Positions 34,600 through 46,032 of a DNA stretch of 64,000 bases are shown here, one piece after another. Source of the DNA: Theropithecus gelada. Its lineage: Eukaryota; Chordata; Mammalia; Primates; Cercopithecidae. The notes under the pieces are model-generated. The model saw only the letters and a program-made list of their open reading frames with translations, made no database searches and had not been told where the DNA came from. A program made the translations under genes and the position numbers. Numbering within the stretch: position 1 is the first letter of the stretch; each line of letters begins with the position of its first letter. Where the stretch lies: the NCBI RefSeq assembly GCF_003255815.1, contig NC_037674.1, forward strand, positions 26,751,925-26,815,924, read 5' to 3'.

Positions 34600-35530
34600 G
34601 AAACAATCTGGCAGTCTTGCCCAGGGTGAACCTGCCCTTGAGCCAGCTAAACCACTACATACATACCCTCCCCCAAATGAGAGACGTCCCCAAGCCTATG
34701 AGCAGCTGATATGCCCCTGGGCCAGCAAAGAAGCTACATGCCCACACTCAGGACCTCAGAAACAGCCTGCAGCACCCCTGCTCCCTGAACTCAGAGTTCT
34801 GGCCTGCCAAAGGCCCTGTGCCTGCAATAAAAGCCCAAGAAATAGTCCTTCAGGCTGCCCCTGGCAGCACACCACCAGGCCAGCCAAGCAGCCAAGAGCC
34901 CATTTCCACGGCCCTGTTGGCTATCCCTGGTGGACACATCCCAGCCTGGTCAAACAGTCCTGCAGGCTGCCCGCAGTGTGCATACCCCTTAGCCAGTTGA
35001 ACAGCCTTGCACCAGCCTCAGACCGGAGAAACAGCACCATAGGCCCGTAGCAGAAATTCCCCCATGCCAGCTGAGCAGCCTTATGCCCACACCTCAGGCC
35101 TGAGGAGCAGCCTGACTGCCACCCCAGCCAACATAGTCCCAGAACAGCTGAGCAGCCCTGCACCTGCATCACAGGTATACAAATAACCCATGGGCAACAC
35201 CCTGCAGAAACACCCCCAGGCCAGCTGAGCAGCCATGCAATCATGTCACGGGCCTGAGAAACAGCCTTGTCCCCACCCCCAGGAGACAAAACACCAGGCC
35301 AGCTGAGTAGCTATGAGCCCACATATGAGGCCTGAGAAACAGACCTGCAGGCTGCTTCTGGCAGGCACACCTCCAGGCTGGCCAAGTGACCATGTACCCA
35401 CACTCCTGGCCAGAGTAACAGACCTGTGGCCCCAATCCCAGCCAACCAGACCCTAAGCTGACTGACCCATTGTGTGCACATATGCACCCCGACCTGACAA
35501 ACTGTCCAACAAGCCCATCCTGGCAAAGCT
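34600..35530 (+). repeat. Tandem array in an L1 5' UTR (unit about 75-80 bp)
   Basis: The motif GGCCAGCTGAGCAGCC and variants recurs near 35067, 35145, 35219 and 35299. Each unit also carries a GCCTGAGAAACAGCCTG-like block and a GCAGGCTGCCCCTGGCA-like block. I estimate ten or more diverged units. The array is GC-rich compared with the AT-rich surroundings. Confidence 0.75.
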
Positions 35531-35779
35531 ACATGACCATCACCGCAAACTCAGCCTAGGCAACTGAGAGGATTGCAAATGCCACTAATGTGGATTACAG
35601 CTGAAGAAGCTACATGGAGACTACACTACTGTATCCATCTAACCAATGCACTCCACCACACCAACACCTGAGGACCTATTCATAATAACAAGTCTTTCCC
35701 TATAAACCCTACTCCATAAAATTAGAAGAGGCAACTTTTTCCACCAGATGCATAGGATCAATGTAGAAACACACCAACC

Positions 35780-36485
35780 ATGAGAAAGCAAGGAACTATG
35801 ACACCAAAGAAAAAAATGGAAAGGAAAATACTAATTCTCCAGTAATAGACTCCAGTCATAAGGAAACATATGAAATGCCAGAAAAATAATTAAGGAAATC
35901 ATAGTCTTAAGGCAACTCATTCAGATACAAAAGAATACAGATATACAACTAAAAGAAATCAGGAAAAGAATTCATGATGTGAATTTGAAATTCACCAAAA
36001 AGAAAGGTATCATACAAAAGAACCAAACAGAAATACTACAGGTAAAAAATTCAATGAATGAAATAAAAAAATAAAATCAAGAGCTTCAACAACAGACTAG
36101 AGCAAGCAGAAGAAAGAATTTCTGAACTTGAAGATAGGTCTTTTGAAATAACTCAGGCAGACCAAAAAAAAAAAAAAAAAAAAAAAAAGAAGAAGAAGGA
36201 AGGAGGAGGATGAGGAGGAACAGAAAAAAAAATAATGAAGAACTCCTAAAGGATTTATGGGACACCATTAAGTAAACAAATATTCATATTATGGGCATTC
36301 CAGAAGAAGAAAAAGGAAAAGGTGAGGAAAACATACTAAATAAAGTAACAGCCCAAAATTCCCAAGTCTTGGGAAAGAGATAGGCATCTAGGTCCAGGGT
36401 GCTCAAATAATCCCAGATAGATTCAACCTAAAAAGATCCTCTCCAAGGCACATGGTCAAGTTGTCAAATGTCAAAGACAAGGATC
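35780..36485 (+). pseudogene. L1 ORF1 remnant (5' part)
   Basis: It is an adenine-rich coding-like stretch corresponding to the N-terminal and coiled-coil part of L1 ORF1p, with many stops and a poly(A)/(GAA)n expansion (36163-36230). It is not translatable. Confidence 0.6.
36163..36230 (+). repeat. Poly(A) run grading into (GAA/GGA)n
   Basis: An uninterrupted run of about 26 As is followed by GAAGAAGAAGGAAGGAGGAG. Confidence 0.9.
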
Positions 36486-36649
36486 TCCTCATTTTTATTC
36501 CCAAAAGGCAGTCAGTGACCAATGACCAGTATTTCATTTCTTATGATTTGTTTCAGGAAACAACCAAAGGAAATGGAGGAGGCAGACACAACATGTGTGC
36601 ACATTCAGGTGCATGTGTGTACAACATATATATGTCAAATGCAACAAGA

Positions 36650-36850
36650 ACCACACTGCTGTGCATCTTACTTTTTTCACTTAAAAATACAGCACATATT
36701 AACACATCTATCTACCTCAATTTTTAATGACACACTGATTCTATATGTGGATATATTAAAATGTATTTAACTATTCTACTGACAAAAACTTAAAATGTTC
36801 CATTCCTTTCAAATTATTGCAAACAATGCTGATAAATATCCTTAAGTGCT
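36650..36850 (-). mobile_element. LINE-derived relic, antisense
   Basis: It reads TTATTGCAAACAATGCTGAT and TAAATATCCTTAAGTGC, resembling the reverse complement of old L1 3' ORF2 sequence. Weak match. Confidence 0.4.
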
Positions 36851-37118
36851 TGTAATATCTAAATTATTTAGGACAACAAGGAAAAAAGAAAATTTACCAC
36901 AGAGGCATAAAGTTTTTGTATGCTTGTTAAATATATATGTAATTAGAATAGGATGGTAATCCTATCTAATCCTTTAGCCACACAAGAAATTTTAATAATA
37001 AATTCTCAAAGTTGAAAAGCAAATCTGGTAATGATTTTTCTTAATCTAAGTGAACATTAGTTCAGAAAGTGTCTCTTCCTTTAAAAAACAAAAAAAAGAA
37101 ATCCACAAAATGTCCTAC

Positions 37119-37383
37119 CTTGATGTTCATCATCCTCCTTTGGTGTTTGTTCCAGTAATGTGTCCAAGGCTCGGGTGTAATCTTTCATTACCCAATAGGC
37201 AAGACTACGCAGGAAAGGATCAGGATGTAATCTTTTGCAACTGAATCCTGAGCCATCCTTTTGGCAACCCAAAATCTTCTGATTTAGGATGGATATATAA
37301 GTGGATGAAGTCTCAAATTCAGATTCATATAAACGGGCAATAACCATGGCTAGCTGAATATCTTCCATTTTTTCAAGACATAC
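37119..37383 (-). CDS. DMXL2: DMXL2 exon 23
   Basis: This exon is 265 nt: 88 codons then 1 nt. The acceptor is AAATTTGCAG and the donor ATCAAG|GTAGGA. It encodes VCLEKMEDIQLAMVIARLYE, LNQKILGCQKDGS, FLRSLAYWVMKDYTRALDTL and LEQTPKEDDEHQ. This is alpha-helical repeat sequence at the C-terminal end of the Rav1p_C-like region. It is the first exon downstream of the large L1-bearing intron. Residues are about 1739-1827. Confidence 0.94.
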
Positions 37384-37653
37384 CTGCAAATTTAAATTTT
37401 AATACTTATCTTATTTAATGATAATTAGAGAGACGAAATATCCCATCAATACCCTGAAATTATCTACCATTTATATTCTCATGGTGGGGGAAGAGACAGT
37501 GAAGGGTAGTTAAATGATTGATAGGAGATTAAGGAATAGCAAAAAGAGTAACAGGTTGGAACTTAGTAGCTTCCAAACTAGACATTTATAAAATAAGCAT
37601 GAAACAAAGTATATTAATATCATCTCAGACTTAGATCAATTTAAATAACATTC

Positions 37654-37833
37654 TTTTTTTTTTTTTTTTTTTTTTGAGACAGAGTCTCGCTCTGCCGCCC
37701 AGGCTGGAGTGCAGTGGCGTGATCTTGGCTCATTGCAAGCTCCGCCTCCCGGGTTCATGCCATTCTCCTGCCTCAGCCTCCCGAGTAGCTGGGACTACAG
37801 GCGCCCGCCACCTCGCCCGGCTAGTTTTTTGTA
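37654..37833 (-). mobile_element. 5'-truncated AluY of Old World monkey (AluYR-like) type
   Basis: It has a 22-T tract then GAGACAGAGTCTCGCTCTGC, and stops at about the Alu midpoint. Perfect 13-bp direct repeats TTAAATAACATTC at 37641-37653 and 37834-37846 prove 5' truncation at insertion. It reads CCACCTCGCCCGGCTAGTTT where human AluY has CCACCACGCCCGGCTAATTT. Those substitutions are diagnostic of macaque/baboon AluYR lineages, as I recall them. Confidence 0.9.
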
Positions 37834-38144
37834 TTAAATAACATTCATTTTTAAAGTAAATACTACATACAACACTAGAATTTATATACCACTTCCTCTT
37901 AATTTCCAAATATATTTCTGCATAAACATAATTATTACTATCTGCCTCATATTTAAATAGTAAATAACTTAGGAAATAAAGCCACATGTTCTATTCATAG
38001 TCTCTGGGAGCCTATATGCTAATGCAACTACCAGTTCTGAGCATTTGAGGTCATTCAGGCAATATGAGCATCTCTCAGTCAACACTTGTCTTTGCTTGAA
38101 TATCTTCTAAGCTAACCTTCCAATTTTAAAATCTTAAGTACTGA

Positions 38145-39173
38145 TAATCAGTGCCCAAGATGGCCGAACAGGAACCGCTCCAGCCTCCAGCTCCCAGCAT
38201 GAGTAACACAGAAGACGGGCGATTTCTGCATTTTCAACTGAGCTACCGGGTTCATCTCACTAGGGTGTGTAAGACAGTCGGTGCTGGTCTGTGGGTGCAG
38301 CCCAACCAGAGAGAGCTGAAGCAGGGCGAGGCATCACCTCACATGGGAAGTGCAAGCGGGAAGGGAACTCCTTTTCCTAGCCAAAGGAAACTGAGACACA
38401 CAACACCTGGAAAATCAGGTAACTCCCACCCTAATACTGCGCTTTACCAAGGGTCTTAGCAAACGGCACACCAGGAGATTATATCCCACACCTGGCCCAG
38501 AGGGTCCCATGCCCACAGAGCCTCCCTCATTGCTAGCACAGCAGTCTGAGATCTAACTGCAAGGTGGCAGCGAGGCTAGGGGAGGGGCGCCCACCATTGC
38601 TGAGGCTTAAGTAGGTAAACAAAGTCACCAGGAAGCTTGAATTGGGTGGAGCCAACCACAGCTCAAGGAGGCTGGCCTGCCTCTGTAGATTCCTCCTCTG
38701 GGGACAGGGCATAGCTAAACAAAAAGCAGCAGAAACCTCCGCAGAGGTAAATGCCCCTGTCTGACAGCTTTGAAGACAGCAGTGGATCTCCCAGCACAGA
38801 GGCTGAGATCTGGAAACGGACAGACTGCCTGCTCAAGTGGGTCCTTGACCCCTGAGTAGCCTAACTGGGAGACATCCCCCACTAGGTGCAGACCGACAAC
38901 TCACACCTCACACGGTGGGGTACACCCCTGAGATGAAGCTTCCAGAACAAGAATCAGACAGCAACACTTGCTGTTCAGCAATATTCTATCTTCTGCGGCC
39001 TCCGCTGCTGATACCCAGGCAAACAGGGTCTGGAGTGAACCTCAAGCAAACTCCAACAGACCCACCGCTGAGGGTCCTGTTAGAAGGAAAACTAACAAAC
39101 AGAAAGGACACCCCACCAAGACCCCATCAGTACATCACTATCATCAAAGACCAAAGGCAGATAAAACCACAAA
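38145..39173 (+). promoter_or_regulatory. L1 5' UTR (sense and possible antisense promoter)
   Basis: It is the homologue of the roughly 900-bp L1PA 5' UTR, which in human L1PA families carries an internal sense promoter and an antisense promoter. It begins about ten bases short of the usual start. An antisense transcript from here would run leftward, in the DMXL2 direction, into exon 23. Activity is inferred only. Confidence 0.5.
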
Positions 39174-40174
39174 GATGGGGGAAAAGCTGGAAATTCAAAA
39201 AATCAGAGCACATCTCCCCCTCCAAAGGAACGCAGCTCATCGCCAGCAAGGGAACAAAGCTGGACAGAGAATGACTTTGACAAGTTGAGAGAAGAAGGCT
39301 TCAATTGATCAAACTTCTCAGAGCTAAAGGAGGAACTACATAACCAGCGCAAAGAAACTAAAAACGTTGAAAAAAGAATGGATGAATGGATAACTAGAAT
39401 AATCAATGCAGAGAAGACCTTAAAAGAACTGATAGAGATGAAAACCATAACATGAGAACTACGTGACAAATGCACAAGCTTCAGTAACCGACTCGATCAA
39501 CTGGAAGAAAGAGTATCAGCAATTGAAGATCAAATGAATGAAATGAAGCGAGAAGTGTAGAGAAAAAAAGAGTAAAAATAAATGAACAAAGCCTCCAAGA
39601 AATATGGGATTATGTGAAAAGACCAAATCTACATCTGATTGGTGTGCCTGAAAGTGACGGAGAAAATGGAACCGAGTTGGAAAACACTCTGCAGGATATC
39701 ATCCAGGAGAACTTCCCCAACCTAGTAAGGCAGACCAACATTCAAATTCAGGAAATATAGAGAATGCCACAAAGATACTCCTCGAGAAGAGCAACTCCAA
39801 GACACATAATTGTCAGATTCACCAAAGTTGAAATGGAGGAAAAAATGTTAAGGGCAGCCAGAGAGAAAGGTCAGGTTACACACAAAGGGAAGCCCATCAG
39901 ACTAACAGCGGACTCTCAGCAGAAACTCTCCAAGCCAGAAGAGAGTGGGGGCCAATATTCAACATTCTTAAAGAAAAGAATTTTCAACCCAGAATTTCAT
40001 ATCCAGTCAAACTAAGTTTCATAAGTGAAGGAGAAATAAAATCCTTTACAGACAAGCAAATGCTGAGAGATTTTGTCACCACTAGGCCTGCACAACAAGA
40101 GATCCTTGAAGGAAGCACTAAACATGGAAAGGAACAACAGGTACCAGCCATTGCAAAAACATGTCAAAATGTAA
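39174..40174 (+). pseudogene. L1 ORF1 (RNA-binding protein), disrupted
   Basis: It begins ATGGGGGAAAAGCTGG, with a short deletion relative to usual L1PA starts, and ends at the TAA 40172-40174 after LQKHVKM-type codons. An in-frame TAG lies near 39559 (AGAAGTGTAGAG), another near 39758 (GAAATATAGAGA), and there is frame damage near 39455. It cannot make ORF1p. Confidence 0.85.
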
Positions 40175-40237
40175 AGTCCATCGATGCTAGGAAGAAACTG
40201 CATCAACTAGCGACCAAAATAACCAGCTAATATCATA

Positions 40238-43200
40238 ATGACAGGATCAAGTTCATACATAACAATATTAACCCTAAATGTAAATGGACTAAATGGTCCA
40301 AATAAAAGACACAGATGGGCAAACTGGATAAAGAGTCAAGACCTATCAGTATGCTGTATTCAGGAGACCGATCTCACATGCAGAGACACACACAGGCTCA
40401 AAATAAAGGGATGGAGGAAGATCTACCAAGCAAATGGAAAACAAAAAAAGCAGGGGTGGTAATCCTAGTCTCTGATAAAACAGACTTTAAACCACCAAAG
40501 ATCAAAGGAGACAAAGAAGGCCATTACATAATGGTAAAGGGATCAATTCATCAGGAAGAGCTAACTATCCTAAATATATATGCACCCAATACAGGAGGAC
40601 CCAGATTCATAAACCAAGTCCTTAGAGACTTACAAAGAGATTTAGACTCCCATACAATAATAATGGGAGACTTTAACACCCCACTGTCAACATCAGACAG
40701 ATCAACAAGACAGAAAGTTAACAAGGATATCCAGGAATTGAACTCAACTCTGCACCAAGCAGACCTAATAGACATCTACAGAGCTCTCCACCCCAAATCA
40801 ACATAACATACATTCTTCTCAGCACCACATCACACTTATTCCAAAATTGACCACATAGTTGGAAGTAAAGCACTCCTCAGCAAATGTAAAACAACAGAAA
40901 TTATAACAAACTGTTGATCAGACCACAGTGCAATCAAACTAGAACTCAGGACTAAGAAACTCAATAAAAACCACTCAACTACATGGAAACTGAACAACCT
41001 GCTCCTGAATGACTACTGGGTACATAACGAAATGAAGGCAGAAGTAAAGATGTTCTTTGAAACCAATGAGAACAAAGATACAACAAACCAGAATCTCTGG
41101 GACACATTTAAAGCAGTGTGTAGAGTGAAATTTATAGCACTAAATGCCCACAAGAGAAAGCAGGAAAGAACTAAAATTGACACCTTAGCATCACAATTAA
41201 AAGAATTAGAGAAGCAAGAGCAAACACATTCAAAAGCTAGCAGAAGGCAAGAAATAACTAAGATCAGAGCAGAACTGAAGGAGATAGAGACACAAAAAGC
41301 CCTCCAAAAATATCAGTGAATCCAGGAGCTGGTTTTTTGAAAAGATCAACAAAATTGATAGACCACTAGCAAGACTAATAAAGAAGAAAAGAGAGAAGAA
41401 TCAAATAGATGCAATAAAAAATGATAAAGGGGATATCACCACCGACCTCACAGAAATACAAACTACCATCAGAGAATACTATAAACACCCCTATGCAAAT
41501 AAACTAGAAAACCTAGAAGAAATGGATAATTTCCTGGACATTTACACTCTCCCAAGACTAAACCAGGAAGAAGTTGAATCCCTGAACAGACCAATAGCAG
41601 GCTCTGAAATTGAGGCAATAATTAATAGCCTACCAACCAAAAAAAGTCCAGGACCAGACAGATTCACAGCCGAATTCTACCAGAGTTACAAGGAGGAGCT
41701 GGTACCATTCCTTCTGAAACTATTCCAATCAACAGAAAAAGAGGGAATCCTCCCTATCTCATTGTACGAAGCCAACATCATTCTGATACCAAAGCCTGAC
41801 AGAGATACAACAAAAAAAGAGAATTTTAGACCAATATCCCTGATGAATATCAATGCAAAAATCCTCAATAAAATACTGGCAAACCGAATCCAGTAGCACA
41901 TCAAAAAGCTTATCCACCATAATCAAGTAGGCTTCATCCCTGGGATGCAAGGCTGGTTCAACATACACCAATCAATAAACGTAATCCAGCGTATAAACAG
42001 AACCAAAGACAAAAACCACATGATTATCTCAATAGATGCAGAAAAGGCCTTTGACAATATTCAACATCCCTTCATGCTAAAAACTCTCAATAAATTCGGT
42101 ATTGATGGAACGTATCTCAAAATAATAAGAGCTATTTATGACAAACCCACAGCCAACATCATACTGAATGGGCAAAAACTGGAAGCATTCCCGTTGAAAA
42201 CTGGCACAAGACAGGGATGCCCTCTCTCACCACTCCTATTCAACATAGTGTTGGAAGTTCTGGCTAGGGCAATCAGGCAAGAGAAACAAATCAAGGGTAT
42301 TCAGTTAGGAAAAGAAGAAGTCAAATTGTCCCTGTTTGCAGATGACATGATTGTATATTTAGAAAACCCCATTGTCTCAGCCCAAAATCTCCTTAAGCTG
42401 ATAAGCAACTTCAGCAAAGTCTCAGGATACAAAATCAATGTGCAAAAATCACAAGCATTCTTATACACCAGTAACAGACAAATAGAGAGCCAAATCATGA
42501 ATGAACTCCCATTCACAATTGCTTCAAAGAGAATAAAATACCTAGGAATTCAACTTACAAGGGATGTAAAGGACCTCTTCAAGGAGAACTACAAACCACT
42601 GCTCAATGAAATAAAAGAGGACACAAACAAATGGAAGAACGTACCATGCTCATGGATAGGAAGAATCAATATTGTGAAAATGGCCATACTGCCCAAGGTA
42701 ATTTATAGATTCAATGCCATCCCCATTAAGCTACCAATGACTTTCTTCACAGAATTGGAAAAAAATGCTTTAAAGTTCATATGGAACCAAAAAAGACCCT
42801 GCATTGCCAAGACAATCCTAAGCCAAAAGAACAAAGCTGGAGGCATCACGCTACCTGACTTCAAACTATACTATAAGGCTACAGTAACCAAAACAGCATG
42901 GTACTGGTACCAAAACAGAGATACAGACCAATGGAACAGAACAGAGCCTTCAGAAATAATACCACACATCTACAACCATCTGATCTTTGACAAACCTGAC
43001 AAAAACAAGAAATGGGGAAAGGATTCCCTATTTAACAAATGGTGCTGGGAAAATTGGCTAGCCATAAGTAGAAAGCTGAAACTGGATCCTTTCCTTACTC
43101 CTTATATGAAAATTAATTCAAGATGGATTAGAGACTTAAATGTTAGACCTAAAAAACCATAAAAACCCTAGAAGAAAACCTAGGTAATACCATTCAGGAC

Positions 43201-44069
43201 ATAGGCATGGGCAAGGACTTCATGTCTAAAGCACCAAAAGCAACAGCAACAAAAGTCAAAATTGACAAATGGGATCTAATTAAACTAAAGAGCTTCTGCA
43301 CAGCAAAAGAAACTACCATCAGAGTGAACAGGCAACCTACAGAATGGGAGAAAATTTTTGCAATCTACTCATCTGACAAAGGGCTAATATCCAGAAACCA
43401 TAAAGAACTCAATCAAATTTACAAGAAAAAAAAACAAACAACCCCATCAAAAAGTGGGCAAAAGATATGAACAGACACTTCTCAAAAGAAGACATTCAGA
43501 TAGCCTACAGACACATGAAAAAATGCTCATCATCACTTGCCATCAGAGAAATGCAAATCAAAACCACAATGAGATACCATCTCATACCAGTTAGAATGGC
43601 AATCGTTAAAAAGTCAGGAAACAACAGGTGCTGGAGAGGATGTGGAGAAATAGGAACACTTTTACACTGTTGGTGGGACTGTAAACTAGTTCAACCATTG
43701 TGGAAAACAGTGTGGCGATTCCTCAAGGATCTAGAACTAGAAATACCATTTGACCCAGCCATCCCATTACTGGGGATATACCCAAAGGATTATAAGTCAT
43801 GCTGCTATAAAGACACATGCACACGTATGTTTATTGTGGCACTATTCACAATAGCAAAGACTTGGAATCAACCCAAATGTCCATCAGTGACAGACTGGAT
43901 GAAGAAAATGTGGCACATATACACCACGGAATACTATGCAGCCATAAAAAAGGATGAGTTCGTGTCCTTTGTAGGGACATGGATGCAGCTGGAAACCATC
44001 ATTCTCAGCAAACTATCACAAGAACAGAAAACCAAATACTGCATGTTCTCACTCATAGGTGGGAATTGA
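40238..44069 (+). pseudogene. L1 ORF2 (endonuclease and reverse transcriptase), disrupted
   Basis: It begins MTGSSSYITILTLNVNGLN, the endonuclease start. The reverse-transcriptase part (about 41522-43162) keeps the FADDMIVYL active-site motif, with one TAG at 41894-41896. Frame shifts lie near 40445, 41310, 43150 and 43440. Extra stops lie at 40804-40806 and near 40916 (TGTTGATCAG). It ends in FSLIGGN and a TGA at 44067-44069. It is non-functional. Confidence 0.9.
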
Positions 44070-44433
44070 ACAATGAGATTACTTGGACACAGGAAGGGGA
44101 TCATCACACACCGGGTCCTATTGTGGGGAGGAGGGAGGGGGAGGGATAGCATTAGGAGATACACCTAATGTAAATGATGAGTTAATGGGTGCAGCACACC
44201 AACATGGCACATGTATACATATGTAACAAACCTGCATGTTGTGCACATGTACCCTAGAACTTAAAGTACAATAAAAAAAAAAAAAAGAAAGAAAATAACC
44301 TATGGAGAAACAGGATGAACAATTACATCAGAATTATCAACAGCAAAACCGAGTATAAAAAATAAAACAATGTTCTATTTTAAAGAAAAAATCTTCAGTA
44401 TTTAAAAGCAACTCATATGCCTGGGATAATTGT

Positions 44434-44459
44434 AAAAAAAAAAAAAAAAAAAAAAAAAA
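44434..44459. repeat. Poly(A) run, 26 nt
   Basis: An uninterrupted A run about 150 bp beyond the L1 tail, followed by CACACAAAAAAC. Confidence 0.9.
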
Positions 44460-44963
44460 CACACAAAAAACGACTAATTCTAAATTTAAAATACTAAAGT
44501 ACTTTCACTTAATTGAATATTTTTCTATCATGTATTATTTCCAATTGTATTTGCCCTTTACCTGTTCATATTGTACATGATAGTAAGTAATCTAAGAGGA
44601 AGATACCAGAAGTAAACAGAAATATTTGTAATTACTCTCATAATCAGCTGCTAGGATTACATATCAAAAAATGGGAAGTTTTACCTCCTCACATCATTTT
44701 TAATATTCTAATATTATAAAATATTATAAAACAGTACAAACTGCAGTTTCAGTTCCTTATTTATGAATTTCATTAACAAAAAGAGAACAGCTTAATGTAT
44801 CTGCCTTTCTGCACAGAATAAGGAGGTCGTGACCTACATACTTTAAATAGTTCAGAATCACAAGTGGTCGGGGAAGACGACATTCATAAACTGTTTTTCA
44901 GCATTTTTTTCATACATTTTACACACAGTCTTGAAATGCAATGTGCCATATATGAAATTTTTC

Positions 44964-45258
44964 TTTTTTTCTTTTTGAGATGGAGTCTCACTCTGTCACC
45001 CAGGCTGGAGTACAGTGTCGCGATCTCACCTCACTGCAACCTCCGCCTCTCAGGTTCAAGTGATTCTTTTGCCTCAGCCTCCCAAGTAGCTGGGACTATA
45101 GGTGTGTGCCACCACACCTGGATAATTTTTGTATTTTTAGTGGAGACAGAGTTTTGCCATGTTGGCCAGGCTGGTCATGAACTCCTGACCTCAGGTGATC
45201 CACCCTCCTCGGCCTCCCAAAGAGCTGGGATTACAGGCAAGAGCCACCATGCCCAACC
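44964..45258 (-). mobile_element. AluS, antisense
   Basis: It has 11-bp direct repeats TGAAATTTTTC at 44953-44963 and 45259-45269. It reads GAGATGGAGTCTCACTCTGT and ends about 200 bp from exon 22, on its 5' side in the transcript... that is, on the left of the exon. Confidence 0.92.
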
Positions 45259-45454
45259 TGAAATTTTTCATTTGTTTCTCCCTTGAATTTATTCGTATTT
45301 TCCTTTACCACAGGGCCACTATTTTAAGTACAGCAACCTTTGTAGTTATTCTGTGTCCTTACAAACATATGACAAAAAGTTACGATCTCCTCTACAACCT
45401 TCTCAGGTTTTCAATCTTATACAAGTATTATATAGTGTGTTTTCTTATTTATAC

Positions 45455-45620
45455 CTCTATGGCATCTTTCAACGAACCCGCTAGCAAGAAAAAAGCAGCG
45501 GATTGTTCAAAGCGTTGTTTTCCAAGTAAGGAAAAAGCATTTTTCAAAGCAGCTTTTCGCCATCTATCTTCATTAAAGTTGTGGCTGAAAAATGTTGTCA
45601 TTTTTTCATCATGCTGTGAC
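45455..45620 (-). CDS. DMXL2: DMXL2 exon 22
   Basis: This exon is 166 nt: 1 nt of a split arginine, then 55 codons. The acceptor is GCTTGGTTCCCAG and the donor GAG|GTATAA, a suboptimal donor at the edge of the largest intron. It encodes SQHDEKMTTFFSHNF, RWRKAALKNAFSLLGKQRFE and QSAAFFLLAGSLKDAIE. The AAFFLLAGSLKDA helix is one of the best conserved Rav1p_C motifs known to me. Residues are about 1683-1738. Confidence 0.94.
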
Positions 45621-46032
45621 CTGGGAACCAAGCAGAAACGTAAAGTGGTTAAACCAAATTTAAAATGTTCTACAAAATGTATAAAAATATAAAATAAAAA
45701 CCTCAAACATAAATCTAAAAGAAGAACCGGCATTTGTTATCAAGCATCTCTTCACTTCTTCTAATAGGGAATGTCAACGCCTTATGTATACATAACTAGG
45801 AAACGAAAGCATTTTTTACTTTGCAAAGTGCTTTTATCAACTTTTAAAACATCCCACCCCTTAGATTAAGCTGAAAATATATTTTACCCTTTTTTTCAGC
45901 TAAAGGAACCAAGTCGCATAGAAGTTGATTTGATGAAGCTCATACACCTAATTATTTTCAAAAGCATTAGGTTTCTTACTCACAGCACAATCTTTATTCT
46001 GTTGAATCATATTAAGTGTCAAGGCAACTTAC
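45621..46032 (-). other. DMXL2 intron 21
   Basis: The 412-bp intron has no recognisable element. Confidence 0.75.

Larger units (their letters stand above)
33917..36485 (+). mobile_element. 5'-only L1 fragment (5' UTR and ORF1 start), sense
   Basis: It starts at AATGATGTCAGCAAGATGGC, the 5' end type of older primate L1s (AAGATGGCTGACTAGA). A GC-rich 5' UTR containing a tandem array (34600-35530) follows, then an ORF1-like adenine-rich part from about 35780 (GAAATCAGGAAAAGAATTCA, TTCTGAACTTGAAGATAGGT). Homology stops near 36485 in ORF1. No ORF2 or 3' UTR follows. Most L1 copies lose the 5' end, so the absence of the 3' end is unusual. Confidence 0.75.
32747..37118 (-). other. DMXL2 intron 23
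   Basis: The 4372-bp intron holds an L1M 3' relic (about 32860-33215), a 5'-only L1 fragment (33917-36485) and an antisense LINE-like relic (about 36650-36850). The stretch 33216-33916 is unassigned. Confidence 0.75.
38145..44285 (+). mobile_element. Near-full-length L1PA-type LINE-1, inactive
   Basis: It is about 6.14 kb: 5' UTR (38145-39173, from CCCAAGATGGCCGAACAGGA), ORF1 (39174-40174), a 63-bp spacer, ORF2 (40238-44069) and 3' UTR with AATAAA and an A tail near 44270-44285. Both ORFs are broken. No flanking direct repeat is visible: left flank GTACTGATAATCAG, right flank GAAAGAAAATAACC. It is antisense to DMXL2 and of intermediate age, younger than the other L1s here. Confidence 0.92.
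37384..45454 (-). other. DMXL2 intron 22 (8.1 kb)
   Basis: The longest intron in the window holds the truncated AluYR-like copy (37654-37833), the near-full-length L1 (38145-44285), a 26-A run (44434-44459) and an AluS (44964-45258). Short unassigned stretches remain at 37384-37640, 37847-38144 and 44460-44952. Confidence 0.85.

Noticed and set aside
34036..35526. Several plus- and minus-strand frames of 60-122 codons
   Set aside because: They arise in the GC-rich L1 5' UTR tandem array, where few stops occur by chance. They lack starts in context and homology I know.
41945..43162. 405-codon open frame on the plus strand
   Set aside because: It is the surviving reverse-transcriptase part of the disrupted L1 ORF2, not an independent gene.
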